64,000 nucleotides of DNA, from positions 307,857 through 371,856 of the forward strand of contig JADJLN010000004.1 in the NCBI GenBank assembly GCA_016710115.1, read 5' to 3'. Made by a program: the position numbers and the translations under genes. The DNA comes from Saprospiraceae bacterium (lineage in GTDB: Bacteria; Bacteroidota; Bacteroidia; Chitinophagales; Saprospiraceae). Below, piece by piece: positions 37,528 to 46,225 of the stretch; position 1 is the first letter of the stretch, and every line of letters begins with the position of its first letter. A model generated the notes under the pieces. That model made no database searches. It was not told the origin of the DNA and saw only the letters and a list, made by a program, of their open reading frames with translations.

Positions 37528-38514
37528 ATGATGGATGAATTGATAGCCCGATTCCCCGACCAACTCGACGAAGCACTGGTGATCGGTAAGAATGCCAGAT
37601 TGACTCGACCGGCTCGGATCGATCAGGTTTTTGTGACCGGTCTTGGCGGTTCAGGTATTGGCGGTGATTTTGTCGCATCCTTTGTCCGGGCGACTTGCTC
37701 AATCCCTTATATCGTATCGAAAAGCTACCAGATTCCGGCCTGGGTTGGACCTCACACGCTGGCCATTGCATCTTCCTATTCGGGCAACACAGAAGAGACC
37801 CTCTCCGCCCTGGACATGTTGCAGCAGTCTGGAGCTCATGTGATCGTGATCTCCTCAGGGGGCAGGATGATCGATATTGCCAAAACGAACGGGCTCCAGT
37901 ATATTCAGTTGCCCGACAATTGGCCAAGTCCCCGTGCATGTCTGGGTTATTCGTTTGTTCAGCAACTGGTGATCCTCGAACGCTTCGGCCTTATTCCGGC
38001 TGAATTGCTGGAGCAGGTCACCTCAGCTGCCAGCTTGTTGCGGCAGGAATCTGCGGATATCCATGAGCGGGCCAAACGAGTAGCCGAATTGATCCTCGGG
38101 AAAACCTCCGTAATCTATACAACGGATCGCATGGAACCCATCGCCTTGCGTTTTCGACAACAGCTGAATGAAAATGCCAAGGTGTTGTGCTGGCACCATG
38201 TGATTCCGGAAATGAACCATAACGAACTGGTCGGCTGGCGCGACAGACGGGATGACCTGGCTGTGATGGTGTTCAGGAATCGTGATGATTTTGAGCGAAA
38301 CCAGATTCGGCTGGAGATTAACAAGGAGATCATCAGTCATTATACTGGCGGGTTCATCGAGCTGTATGCCAAGGGACAGACACAGATTGAACAGGCCATG
38401 TATCACGTGCATCTGGGGGATTGGGTATCCTGGTATCTGGCCGGATTACGTGGTGTCGATGCGACAGAGGTCCGCGTGATCGATTTCCTGAAAACGGAGC
38501 TTGGCAACCGCTGA
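37528..38514 (+). CDS. Bifunctional phosphoglucose/phosphomannose isomerase
   Basis: A 328-residue SIS-domain enzyme that interconverts fructose 6-phosphate with glucose 6-phosphate and mannose 6-phosphate. The sugar-phosphate loops GLGGSGIGGDFV and ASSYSGNTEETL are present, and PEMNHNELVGW contains the catalytic region typical of the archaeal/bacterial PGI-PMI family. The start was set at ATG 37528 (MMDELIARF), the usual N-terminus, with the next ATG three bases on as an alternative. The frame is intact. It is divergent from yraN and followed by the Omp28-like gene in the same direction, 78 bases later. Confidence 0.9.
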   Translation: MMDELIARFPDQLDEALVIGKNARLTRPARIDQVFVTGLGGSGIGGDFVASFVRATCSIPYIVSKSYQIPAWVGPHTLAIASSYSGNTEETLSALDMLQQSGAHVIVISSGGRMIDIAKTNGLQYIQLPDNWPSPRACLGYSFVQQLVILERFGLIPAELLEQVTSAASLLRQESADIHERAKRVAELILGKTSVIYTTDRMEPIALRFRQQLNENAKVLCWHHVIPEMNHNELVGWRDRRDDLAVMVFRNRDDFERNQIRLEINKEIISHYTGGFIELYAKGQTQIEQAMYHVHLGDWVSWYLAGLRGVDATEVRVIDFLKTELGNR

Positions 38515-38592
38515 TTCTCCTGTTCCTGGCGAACTTTTTTCCCGGCTTGGATGTTCTTGTTGCCGACACTTTTTTGCGCTAAACCCATTCTC

Positions 38593-39627
38593 ATGAACGC
38601 AATCCTACGCTCAGCATTCCTTTCTATCATCTTCGTGTTCTGTTTGGCATCGTTTACACACGCCCAGGAAGTTCAGGACAAACAGATGTCTCTGGTTGTT
38701 AAGAAAACTGCTACCTGGTGCTCGAATTGTGGATCATGGGGATGGCAATGGTTCAAGGAGCTGATCGAGGATACGGATGGCGATGCCTATACAATTGCAC
38801 TTCATAGCACCAGCAGTCAATTGAAGCCGCCGATGGATCTCGATGGCAGTCTGCTTGCACACTTCACTGGGAATGGAGGATTCCCGACTTTTTTTGTGAA
38901 TAGTGTAGCTGGTTCGAATTACAACGCATTGGTCAATGCCGTAACGGCGGCCTCCACCCAGGATCCGATAGCAGGCCTGGGCATACTGACCGGGTATGAG
39001 AACGGGGAGATCGCCTGCCAGGGAAAGGTCGAATTTTTTGAACCCTATGCCGGGGAGTTGTTCGTCGGCTACTATATCATCGAAGACAGTCTGGTATTTG
39101 GCCAGACAGCCCAAGGCCCGAATGCCATTCACCGGTTTGTTCTTCGGGATGCTATGGAAGCAAAACCGTTTGGCAATGGAATGACCCTCGATGTTCAGCC
39201 AGGCGAATCTGTCTTGTTTTCTTCCGTACAAGCTTATCCTGCTTCAGCACTGGATCGACTTTCTTTGCTGGGTGTGATCTGGACGTATGCCAATGGGAAA
39301 TACAGCTATCTGAACAGTTGGATGGAACCGGTGGTCAATGCACCACTTTCCAGCCTTGAGCAGAATAACCATTTTTCAGGCACCAGATCCTTTCCCAATC
39401 CAGCCGCGGCAGGTCAATCCGTGACGCTTGAACTGCCCGCATCCGTGCAGGGTTTGGTGAATGTTTCCCTGATCCAGAACGATGGCCGAATCCTGCAAAG
39501 GGATGTTATTCAGGCTGAAAACAGACAGGAGATCACGTTGCCAGAATCCCTCGCCCCGGGATCTTATTTCCTTCGATTGCAACAAGGAGAAAGCCGGCAC
39601 ACACTTCCATTGACCATTCAAAAATAG
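38593..39627 (+). CDS. Omp28-like thioredoxin-fold protein with type IX sorting domain
   Basis: 344 residues with a signal peptide cut near FTHAQ. The N-terminal domain has a thioredoxin-like CxxC (TATWCSNCGSW) and FPTFFVNSVAG, as in Omp28-related proteins. The C-terminal ~80 residues (RSFPNPAAAGQSVTLELP, then SLAPGSYFLRLQQG) form a type A sorting domain for type IX secretion, so the protein should reach the outer surface. Whether the CxxC is redox active there is unknown. It is the second sorting-domain protein of the window. The frame is intact. Confidence 0.85.
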   Translation: MNAILRSAFLSIIFVFCLASFTHAQEVQDKQMSLVVKKTATWCSNCGSWGWQWFKELIEDTDGDAYTIALHSTSSQLKPPMDLDGSLLAHFTGNGGFPTFFVNSVAGSNYNALVNAVTAASTQDPIAGLGILTGYENGEIACQGKVEFFEPYAGELFVGYYIIEDSLVFGQTAQGPNAIHRFVLRDAMEAKPFGNGMTLDVQPGESVLFSSVQAYPASALDRLSLLGVIWTYANGKYSYLNSWMEPVVNAPLSSLEQNNHFSGTRSFPNPAAAGQSVTLELPASVQGLVNVSLIQNDGRILQRDVIQAENRQEITLPESLAPGSYFLRLQQGESRHTLPLTIQK

Positions 39628-39629
39628 GT

Positions 39630-39643
39630 GCGTTCATGAACGC
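39630..39643. repeat. 14-base perfect palindrome in a convergent gap
   Basis: GCGTTCATGAACGC is self-complementary and sits between the converging Omp28-like and psd genes. It has no T tract. It may be a weak transcription barrier or nothing more than chance. Confidence 0.35.
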
Positions 39644-39665
39644 GCTGGAATAACACTTCATCCAG

Positions 39666-40325
39666 CTAGGCGCCACCCTCAAATCGAGCAATAATCGTTT
39701 GATTGCCAACGACAACATCATTCAGATTAACCTCGATACGAGCACTTCGAGGTAAAAAAAGGTCAACCCTGGATCCGAATTTGATAAAACCGAGTTCTTC
39801 ACCCTGGACTGCGAGATCACCTGTATCGGCATAACAGACGATGCGTCTGGCGACATAGCCTGCAATTTGTCGAACCAGGACATTTCCCCGGCTGTTTTCT
39901 AGGACAACCGAGGTGCGCTCATTCTCCTGGCTGGATTTCGGGTCCCAAGCCAGGAGGAATTTTCCCGGGTGATATTTGGAATAGGTAATCTTCCCACTGG
40001 TCGGATATCTGTTGACATGGACATTGAGCGGGGACATAAAAATACTAACCTGAATTCGCTGTTCCTCCAGGATTTCGTCTTCAAAGGTTTCCTCGATCAC
40101 GAGCACCTTGCCATCAGCCGGTGCGTAGAGGACACCATCGTCCATGGATGGGATCGGACGTTCCGGATGCCTGAAAAAATTCAATAGAAAGGCATACAGA
40201 CCGAGACAGATAACCAGGGCAGGGAGAGTCAGGACCGGGAGGGCGTTCTGGACGGCTGCCAGAGCGAGCAGGATTACAATGGCTGTAAAGATCAGTGGCC
40301 GATGTCCTTCCTTGTGATAACGCAT
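39666..40325 (-). CDS. psd: Phosphatidylserine decarboxylase
   Basis: A 219-residue membrane-bound enzyme making phosphatidylethanolamine from phosphatidylserine. Two hydrophobic segments lie at residues 10-50. The catalytic domain has DGKVLVIEE, MSPLNVHVNRYPTSG and the self-cleavage site FGSR, where the serine becomes the pyruvoyl group. It belongs to the short (about 220-residue) form. It lies 45 bases downstream of cdsA, so both genes of the phospholipid head-group pathway are co-transcribed. Confidence 0.93.
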   Translation of the reverse strand: MRYHKEGHRPLIFTAIVILLALAAVQNALPVLTLPALVICLGLYAFLLNFFRHPERPIPSMDDGVLYAPADGKVLVIEETFEDEILEEQRIQVSIFMSPLNVHVNRYPTSGKITYSKYHPGKFLLAWDPKSSQENERTSVVLENSRGNVLVRQIAGYVARRIVCYADTGDLAVQGEELGFIKFGSRVDLFLPRSARIEVNLNDVVVGNQTIIARFEGGA

Positions 40326-40370
40326 ATGATGGAATGTGGGTTAAAATTAGGGTTTGAGGTGAAAATCAAC

Positions 40371-41235
40371 CTATCGCAGAGAGATCCAGTATAATGCCAC
40401 TGGAGGTAAAGCAAACAGAAAAGCATCAAATCGATCGAGAATCCCTCCGTGGCCGGGAAGAAGTTGTCCTGAGTCCTTTACTTCAAATTCCCGTTTCAGC
40501 ATCGATTCAACCAGATCGCCCAAGGGGCCCCATATGGATACCAAACAGGCGATGATCAATCCATCCTTGACTGTCCAGGAGTCCAGAAATCCGGCAATCA
40601 ACCTGCCGGTCAGAAGCGTAGCAAGCAGGCCACCGACCCATCCTTCCCAGGTTTTTGGGAGAAATCTGGGGCAGTAACAATCGTTTTCCCCAGCGCATAC
40701 CGCTCAGATAGGCCCCGCTGTCATTTGACCAGACCATGAAGAGAATGGCCAATACCTGATAATAAGAATACTCCCCATTGACAATGGTAACCAACGGGAG
40801 ACACCCGAAAGGCAAGGCAATGTAGATCAACCCGGTCAATCCGAGAGCAGCCTGGGAAAATCGTTCCGATCGCCGGACAAAAAGCTCAGGGCTGAAGAAC
40901 CAGCCCAGCAGAGCGGTCATGTACAACAACAGGAACAGGCCCAGCTGTTTTCCGGGGACGGCAACACCGTGTGCAAGATATAAGGCAGCGATATAAGGTA
41001 TCGTTCCCCAAATGATGCCTGAATATTTTCGCCAGAGATCCTTCCAGATGTCCTTTGGCGCAACCAGTGTATAGTATTCCCACAAGCAGAGCAGGAGGAT
41101 CAATCCGAACAGCAGGATAAACGGCCATTTACCCGTCAATGTCCCCAGGAGGATGACAAGAACAAACAAGACACTGGTGATCACACGCTGGCGCAAAAGA
41201 GGTGGATTTGAGTCGCCCAAAACTACACATTTCAA
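40371..41235 (-). CDS. cdsA: Phosphatidate cytidylyltransferase, one frameshift
   Basis: A polytopic inner-membrane enzyme that makes CDP-diacylglycerol, the precursor of phosphatidylserine and other phospholipids. About 288 residues after correction, with a frameshift near 40650 (one extra or two missing A in PQISPK, followed by TWEGWVGGLLATLLTG). The C-terminal signature KDSGQLLPGHGGILDRFDA is intact, and SNDSGAYLSGMRWGK is also typical. The start is uncertain: no in-frame ATG precedes the first helix. TTG at 41235 opens the frame, but a -7 box at 41218-41225 would put the transcript start downstream of it, favouring a TTG or GTG a few codons later. It heads cdsA-psd. Confidence 0.9.
41218..41225 (-). 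promoter_or_regulatory. Possible promoter -7 element of cdsA-psd
   Basis: TAGTTTTG on the minus strand fits TAnnTTTG. It lies inside the longest possible cdsA frame and argues for a later start codon. Confidence 0.4.
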
Positions 41236-41273
41236 TCCAGCGGTTGCATGCAGATCGGGTATTGTACACCGAC

Positions 41274-41281
41274 TATCTTTG
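41274..41281 (+). promoter_or_regulatory. Promoter -7 element of pdxJ
   Basis: TATCTTTG ends four bases before the pdxJ ATG, so the mRNA should start at or near the start codon. The 50-base gap to cdsA is a divergent promoter region. Confidence 0.6.
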
Positions 41282-41285
41282 CACG

Positions 41286-42020
41286 ATGGAAGGAATTCGA
41301 ACGGTTACCCGGCTCAGTGTCAATCTGAATAAAGTGGCATTAATCAGAAATGCACGAGGCGAGAACTTGCCTGATCTGGTTCAGGTGGCCAAAGATTGTG
41401 AAGCGTTCGGTGCGGAAGGTATTACGGTGCATCCCCGTCCTGATGAACGTCATGTCCGATTTGCGGACCTGGCTGCGTTGAAGGATGTCGTCACAACAGA
41501 ATTCAATATTGAAGGGAATCCGACCAGGGGCTTTCTTGACGAGGTGTTGCGCTGCCAACCACATCAATGCACGCTCGTGCCTGATGCGCCTGCTGCACTC
41601 ACATCAGATGGGGGATGGGACACGCTGGTTCATGCCGGGTTCCTGAAAGAAGTGACAGCAGAACTCCAGGCGAAGGGGATTCGGGTTTCCCTGTTTATTG
41701 ATCCTGACCCGTCTCAGGTGGAGGGTGCCATGCAGGCAGGAGCTGATCGGGTCGAATTGTATACCGGGAATTATGCCCGAGAATATGACTCTGATCCGGA
41801 GGGTGCTATTCGTGGCCATGTGGCCTGTGCGGCAGAAGCGGCACGTTTGGGGATCGGTTTGAATGCCGGCCATGATCTGAACCTCTTCAATCTCCGGTAT
41901 TACTGCAATGCCATACCCAATCTGGCAGAGGTTTCGATTGGTCACGCCCTGATCTGCGACGCCTTGTATTATGGCTTGGCCAATACAGTCCGGATGTATC
42001 GTCGCCTGTTGCTAGATTGA
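41286..42020 (+). CDS. pdxJ: Pyridoxine 5'-phosphate synthase
   Basis: A 244-residue TIM-barrel enzyme that condenses 1-deoxyxylulose 5-phosphate with 3-amino-2-oxopropyl phosphate to pyridoxine 5'-phosphate. RLSVNLNKVALIRNARG, EGITVHPRPDERHV, RVSLFIDPDPSQVE and IGLNAGHDLNLFNL cover the substrate-binding loops. ATG 41286 (MEGIRTVTRLSVN) is the family start, even though the frame is open further upstream. It is divergent from cdsA and converges on the TonB-like gene. Confidence 0.95.
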   Translation: MEGIRTVTRLSVNLNKVALIRNARGENLPDLVQVAKDCEAFGAEGITVHPRPDERHVRFADLAALKDVVTTEFNIEGNPTRGFLDEVLRCQPHQCTLVPDAPAALTSDGGWDTLVHAGFLKEVTAELQAKGIRVSLFIDPDPSQVEGAMQAGADRVELYTGNYAREYDSDPEGAIRGHVACAAEAARLGIGLNAGHDLNLFNLRYYCNAIPNLAEVSIGHALICDALYYGLANTVRMYRRLLLD

Positions 42021-42043
42021 CAGGCTTTCGGGTATGACCGGTG

Positions 42044-42489
42044 TCAGGCCGGGTAGTTGATCGTTATCGTATAGCTTTTCTTTTTCTCAGGTGTTGACTG
42101 GATTTGTCGAGCGGGTGTGGTATAGGCATATTGGACAGCTGGAGCAGACTGCTGCGTTGGTAGGGTAGCCGGTAGCCTGAAATGGATCTGGATTTTTTGT
42201 GAAAAAGGACCTTGATTCCTCTTGTGCGCTCAAGGTTGAATTGCAGCAAACGAACCAGCCGAATGGCCTCTTCCGTGCAACCTCCACCGACCCCCTTGAT
42301 CACATGTACGTCAATGACTTTCCCATGATGATCGATCCCGTATCGCAAATGAACTGTCCCTTCGATCTGTTGATCCAGGGCTTCTGAGGGATAGACCAGA
42401 TGGTTTGAAATGAAGGTGCGCAACGCTTTTGTTCCTCCTGGATATTCTGGTTTTTTCAAAATCGAAGATCTCTTGACTTCTTTTTTCAT
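42044..42489 (-). CDS. TonB C-terminal-domain protein without membrane anchor, one frameshift
   Basis: Corrected length about 148 residues. PEYPGGTKALRTFISNHLVYP, then IEGTVHLRYGIDHHGKVIDV and CTEEAIRLVRLLQF, match the TonB C-terminal domain, which in ordinary TonB contacts outer-membrane receptors. Here the start MKKEVKRSSILKKPEYPGG has neither a membrane helix nor a signal peptide, so a cytoplasmic location is predicted. A one-base deletion near 42200 is inferred: in the third frame the sequence continues as QKIQIHFRLP and ends with KKKSYTITINYPA at 42044; without it the end is at 42064 with an unlikely tail. It is divergent from rpsU. Confidence 0.68.
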
Positions 42490-42493
42490 GCTG

Positions 42494-42524
42494 TTGGAAT
42501 ATCTGGCGAAAGAAATTATTTTTG
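42494..42524 (+). promoter_or_regulatory. Promoter of rpsU
   Basis: TTG (42494-42496), a 20-base spacer and TATTTTTG (42517-42524) match the Bacteroidota consensus without mismatch, 24 bases before the ATG. Confidence 0.8.
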
Positions 42525-42548
42525 CGACCGCAAATATCAGGTATACCT

Positions 42549-42734
42549 ATGTTGATCATCGAAGTTAAGGAAACGGAGTCGATCGATCGCGCTTTAAAAA
42601 ACTACAAGCGTAAAGTGGATCGGGCTGGCATCATTAAAGAATTGCGTGCACGCAAGCATTTCACCAAGCCCTCGGTCAAGAAACGGCACCTCTTTCTCAA
42701 AGCGGAGTATCGCCAGCGGACGTACGGCTTCTGA
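42549..42734 (+). CDS. rpsU: 30S ribosomal protein S21
   Basis: A 61-residue basic small-subunit protein. MLIIEVKETESIDRALKNYK at the N-terminus and the Arg/Lys-rich tail VKKRHLFLKAEYRQRTYGF are typical of the Bacteroidota form. The ATG at 42549 was chosen by homology; the frame is open nine codons upstream. It starts the block rpsU-xerC-raiA-tRNAs-tuf, a conserved order in the phylum. Confidence 0.94.
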   Translation: MLIIEVKETESIDRALKNYKRKVDRAGIIKELRARKHFTKPSVKKRHLFLKAEYRQRTYGF

Positions 42735-42796
42735 CACCTTTCCTCTTTCTGGCATTTCCCTTATCTTGGCCTGTATAATTGTTGGATACAGAGCCG

Positions 42797-43729
42797 ATGA
42801 AGGAATTGAGTAGTTTCAGAGCATTTCTGGAATTGGAAAAGCGCAGATCTGCCCATACAGTCATTGCCTACTGCCAGGACATTGAGCAGTGTTTTCATTA
42901 TCTGAACCAGCAATATTTAGTAGTTGCCCCTTCAGCGGTCACTGCGGTCATGGTGCGGTCATGGGCTGTATTGCTCATGGAACAGGGGATGGCAAGTACG
43001 ACCATTCGTCGCAAGATGTCTTCACTGAAGGCATTCTACAAGTTTTTACAACGCAGACAGGGGTTGGCTCAGAATCCTGTCACCTCTGTTACCTTGCCTC
43101 GGAAAGGGAAACGCATCCCGACCTACACTCCGGCACGTGCTATGGAACAGTTCCTTGACCGGCTACCCGGAGAGGGTTCATTTGAGGCCGTGCGCGATCG
43201 GTTGATCCTGAACATGCTCTACGAGCCCGGTATGCGTCGATCTGAGCTATTGGGCCTTACTCCAGATCGAATTGACCTCGCCCGGAAGCAATTGCAGGTT
43301 CTCGGCAAGCGAAACAAGGAACGCATCATACCGATCGGCGATGGTCTGGTTCAGCGGATCCGGGAATATAATCAGCTGAAAGAATCAGTTATCGGGCCAG
43401 ATTCGGGAAGTGTTTTTTTTCTGACGGCGGAGGGCCGACCACTTTCGGTCAGATCTTTGTATAGCCTGGTGAATACCTATCTCCAATCCATTGGCCAGTT
43501 GGAAAAACGCAGTCCACACGTATTGCGGCATACGTTTGCTACTCATCTGGCAGAGTCGGGGGCTGATTTGCAAGCGATCCGCTCCTTGCTGGGGCACAGC
43601 ACGCTTGCCTCTACACAAGTCTATACACATACCCAGATCGGTCAATTGAAAAAGACCTATTTACAGGCTCATCCCCGTAGTCGAGTGAACTCGGGAGCGG
43701 AGTCATTGTTCACAAGAAAAAACAGTTGA
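42797..43729 (+). CDS. Tyrosine recombinase XerC/XerD
   Basis: A 310-residue site-specific recombinase that resolves chromosome dimers at dif. The N-terminal SAM-like domain (about 1-95) contains SSLKAFYKFLQRRQG. The catalytic residues are Arg in GMRRSELLGL, Lys in LGKRNKERIIP, HxxR in SPHVLRHTFATHL, His in LLGHSTLAS and the nucleophilic Tyr in TQVYTHT. ATG 42797 (MKELSSFRAFLELE) is preferred over the TTG at 42779. Its fixed place between rpsU and raiA shows it is the housekeeping enzyme, not a phage or island integrase. Sequence alone does not settle XerC versus XerD. Confidence 0.9.
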   Translation: MKELSSFRAFLELEKRRSAHTVIAYCQDIEQCFHYLNQQYLVVAPSAVTAVMVRSWAVLLMEQGMASTTIRRKMSSLKAFYKFLQRRQGLAQNPVTSVTLPRKGKRIPTYTPARAMEQFLDRLPGEGSFEAVRDRLILNMLYEPGMRRSELLGLTPDRIDLARKQLQVLGKRNKERIIPIGDGLVQRIREYNQLKESVIGPDSGSVFFLTAEGRPLSVRSLYSLVNTYLQSIGQLEKRSPHVLRHTFATHLAESGADLQAIRSLLGHSTLASTQVYTHTQIGQLKKTYLQAHPRSRVNSGAESLFTRKNS

Positions 43730-43730
43730 T

Positions 43731-44054
43731 ATGAAGATGAAGATCCAATCCGTTCATTTTACTGCAGATGCGAAGCTGATTGACTTTATAGAGAAGAAGC
43801 TGGCAAAACTGGATTCATTGAACGGGAATATACTGGAAGCGGAGGTGATTCTGCGGTTGGAGAACAGCGGACAGATCAGGGATAAGGTGGCTGAGGTAAA
43901 ATTGCAGATACCAGGTGCCAGTCTGTTTTCCAAGCAGACGGCCAAGACCTTTGAAACGGCTACTGAAAAGTCGGTGACGACGTTGAAACGGCAGATCATC
44001 CGGTTTAAGGAGCGTCGCGGGAACGCCCGGAAGCGACGTTCGGCGACGGCATAA
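43731..44054 (+). CDS. raiA: Short hibernation-promoting factor / ribosome-associated inhibitor
   Basis: A 107-residue protein of the short HPF/YfiA type that binds the 30S subunit and stores ribosomes in stationary phase. MKIQSVHFTADAKLIDFIEKKL and EVILRLENSGQIRDKVAEVKL give the beta-alpha-beta fold. There is no C-terminal dimerisation domain. The ATG follows the xerC stop by one base, so the two are coupled. A hairpin follows the stop. Confidence 0.92.
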   Translation: MKMKIQSVHFTADAKLIDFIEKKLAKLDSLNGNILEAEVILRLENSGQIRDKVAEVKLQIPGASLFSKQTAKTFETATEKSVTTLKRQIIRFKERRGNARKRRSATA

Positions 44055-44062
44055 TCCGAATG

Positions 44063-44095
44063 AACGGGCTGGAAGTAAAAATCCAGCCCGTTTGC
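44063..44095 (+). terminator. Hairpin after raiA
   Basis: AACGGGCTGGA (44063-44073) and TCCAGCCCGTT (44082-44092) form a perfect 11-bp stem, followed by only three T. It probably ends the rpsU-xerC-raiA unit, possibly incompletely. Confidence 0.6.
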
Positions 44096-44141
44096 ATGTA
44101 GAAATTTTCGTGTAAATCTTTTCTCATCATAGAGAAAGGTG

Positions 44142-44149
44142 TATCTTTG
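44142..44149 (+). promoter_or_regulatory. Promoter -7 element of the tRNA-tuf unit
   Basis: TATCTTTG matches TAnnTTTG and lies about 170 bases before the first tRNA. The sequence 44150-44317 is an untranslated leader in which I see no gene. Confidence 0.55.
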
Positions 44150-44317
44150 CAAGCGCTTTCAAAGGAAAGAGTGAATTAAGTCATTGAATTACTGGAATAT
44201 AGCCTTGTAATACAGGTTTCTGGCCTGGATGAATCTGAGTCAAAAGTCATGCTTTTGCGTTCAAAGTGGATGAGATCATCCTGGCGGACAGACATAAATC
44301 TGCTAGTAGAGTGTTCA

Positions 44318-44393
44318 GCCGGCATAGCTCAGTTGGTAGAGCAGTTGATTTGTAATCAGCGGGTCGGGGGTTCAAGTCCCTCTGCTGGCTCCA
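44318..44393 (+). tRNA. tRNA-Thr (TGT anticodon)
   Basis: The full cloverleaf can be drawn: acceptor GCCGGCA/TGCTGGC with one G-T pair, D arm AGCTCAGTTGGTAGAGC, anticodon stem GTTGA/TCAGC with loop TTTGTAA (TGT at 44351-44353), T arm GGGGGTTCAAGTCCCTC. The 3' CCA is encoded. Confidence 0.95.
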
Positions 44394-44481
44394 CAGCAGA
44401 TAATTCTGTCAGATAGTGAAGGTACACCGCCTGGCGGTGGATTTGACTTCAGGCCGGATAAGTAGTAAAACAGGGCATAAA

Positions 44482-44564
44482 GGGGGCACGCCGGAGTTGG
44501 AGAGCCGGGCCAGACTGTAAATCTGGTGCCTTTGGCTGAGTTGGTTCGAATCCAACTGCCCCCA
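44482..44564 (+). tRNA. tRNA-Tyr (GTA anticodon)
   Basis: A type II tRNA with a long variable arm. The acceptor GGGGGCA pairs with TGCCCCC, the anticodon stem is CCAGA/TCTGG with loop CTGTAAA (GTA at 44517-44519), and the T loop is GGTTCGAATCC. CCA is not encoded. Confidence 0.94.
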
Positions 44565-44604
44565 CAAGTTGTCGTTTTGCCTCAAGAGGCAGCGCGACAA
44601 ACAG

Positions 44605-44680
44605 GCGGGTGTAGCTCAGTTGGTAGAGCATCAGCCTTCCAAGCTGAGGGTCGTGGGTTCGAGTCTCATCACCCGCTCCA
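44605..44680 (+). tRNA. tRNA-Gly (TCC anticodon)
   Basis: Acceptor GCGGGTG/CACCCGC, D arm GTAGCTCAGTTGGTAGAGC, anticodon stem TCAGC/GCTGA with loop CTTCCAA (TCC at 44638-44640), T arm with GGTTCGAGTCT. The 3' CCA is encoded. Confidence 0.95.
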
Positions 44681-44835
44681 TTGACCTCTTCAAAAGAGAA
44701 GAGGCTTCGTCACACCATCATGCAGGAATGATCAGAATTCTGATTGGACTGCCTTGGCACCTCCGGGTAGATGTCGTCGGCGAGGAAACAAACACTTCTT
44801 TATTTCGTAGGTGATGAAGAAGCACTTGATTTTCA

Positions 44836-44907
<72 letters not shown>

Positions 44908-44955
44908 CTAAATAAACGATGATCGCATTTTTAAAATCTGTTAAAACCCAAAAAA

Positions 44956-46150
44956 ATGGCTAAAGCAACGTTTGAAAGAACTAAGCCGCACTTGAATATC
45001 GGGACCATTGGCCACGTGGACCATGGTAAGACCACATTGACCGCCGCTATCACTACGGTATTGGCTGGAGACGGTCTGGCTGAGATGAAGAGTTATGACT
45101 CCATTGACGCTGCTCCGGAAGAAAAGGAGCGTGGTATTACAATCAACACGGCTCACGTCGAGTATCAGACGGTAAACCGTCACTATGCTCACGTGGATTG
45201 CCCAGGTCACGCGGATTACGTCAAAAACATGGTCACAGGGGCTGCGCAGATGGATGGTGCGATCTTGGTTGTAGCTGCTACAGATGGACCAATGCCACAG
45301 ACACGTGAGCACATTCTGCTTGCGCGTCAGGTAGGTGTTCCAAATATCGTTGTCTTCATGAACAAGGTTGACCTTGTAGAAGACGAGGAAATGTTGGAAC
45401 TGGTTGAAATGGAAGTTCGTGAGCTGTTGAGCCAGTACAAATTTGATGGTGACAATGCGTCCATCATCAAGGGTTCTGCGCTGAAAGCGCTTGAAGGTGA
45501 ACCAACTGCCGTTCAGGCGATTCGCGACCTGATGGCTGCTTGCGACAATGATATCAAGGAGCCGGTGCGTCTGGTTGACCAGCCTTTCCTGATGCCTATT
45601 GAGGACGTCTTCTCGATTACCGGTCGGGGTACTGTTGCCACTGGTCGTATTGAGCGTGGTGTGATCGAAGTCGGTAATCCGGTGGAGATCGTCGGTATGA
45701 TGAAGGAGGATGAAAAGCCGCTGACATCGACTGTAACCGGTGGAAATGTTCCGCAAATTGCTGACTCGTGGAGAGGCTGGCGATAATGCGGGTATCCTGC
45801 TCCGTGGAATTGAAAAGGAGGCGATCAGCCGTGGCCAGGTTATTTGCAAGCCAGGGTCTGTAAAGCCACACAAACACTTCAAGTGTGAAGTATATGTCCT
45901 GGCTAAGGATGAAGGTGGTCGTCACACACCATTCTTCAACGGTTATCGCCCGCAGTTCTACTTCCGGACTACGGACGTAACGGGTGATGTGACTCTGCCA
46001 GGTGGTGTTGAGATGGTCATGCCTGGTGACAACGTGTCACTGGAAGTGAAACTGCTCAGCACAATCGCTATGGAAAAAGGTCTTCGCTTCGCTATTCGCG
46101 AAGGCGGCCGCACAGTAGGTGCTGGTCAGGTGACCGAAATTATCGCCTGA
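44956..46150 (+). CDS. tuf: Elongation factor Tu, one frameshift
   Basis: The GTPase that delivers aminoacyl-tRNA to the ribosome. Corrected length is about 398 residues. The N-terminus MAKATFERTKPHLNIGTIGH, G1 GHVDHGKT, G3 DCPGH and G4 NKVD are all present. The break lies near 45742: STVTG should continue VEMFRKLLTRGEAGDNAG, which needs two more bases (GT) in GGTGGAAATG. Domain 3 (GRHTPFFNGYRPQFYFRTTDV) follows in the second frame. The gene is essential, so the break should be a sequence error. It follows four tRNA genes and precedes tRNA-Trp and secE-nusG, a conserved arrangement in the phylum. Confidence 0.97.
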
Positions 46151-46174
46151 TCCTGAACGGATCCGGCAAGAGAT

Positions 46175-46215
46175 GTGAAAATTAAGTACCTCAGGTGAGG
46201 TACTTAATTTTTCAC
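46175..46215 (+). terminator. Long hairpin between tuf and tRNA-Trp
   Basis: AAATTAAGTACCTCA (46179-46193) pairs perfectly with TGAGGTACTTAATTT (46196-46210), and the stem extends four more pairs past a one-base bulge. The loop is two bases in the strict pairing. There is no clean T tract after the stem apart from TTTTT inside it. It could end part of the tuf transcripts or be a processing site ahead of the tRNA. Confidence 0.65.
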
Positions 46216-46225
46216 GTTTCTGAAA

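Noticed and set aside
42797..43729. XerC-like gene as part of a mobile element
   Set aside because: It sits in the conserved rpsU-xerC-raiA order and is followed by housekeeping genes, with no flanking repeats.
44941..45925. A 313-residue minus-strand frame opposite tuf
   Set aside because: It mirrors the strongly biased codons of EF-Tu and has no independent support.
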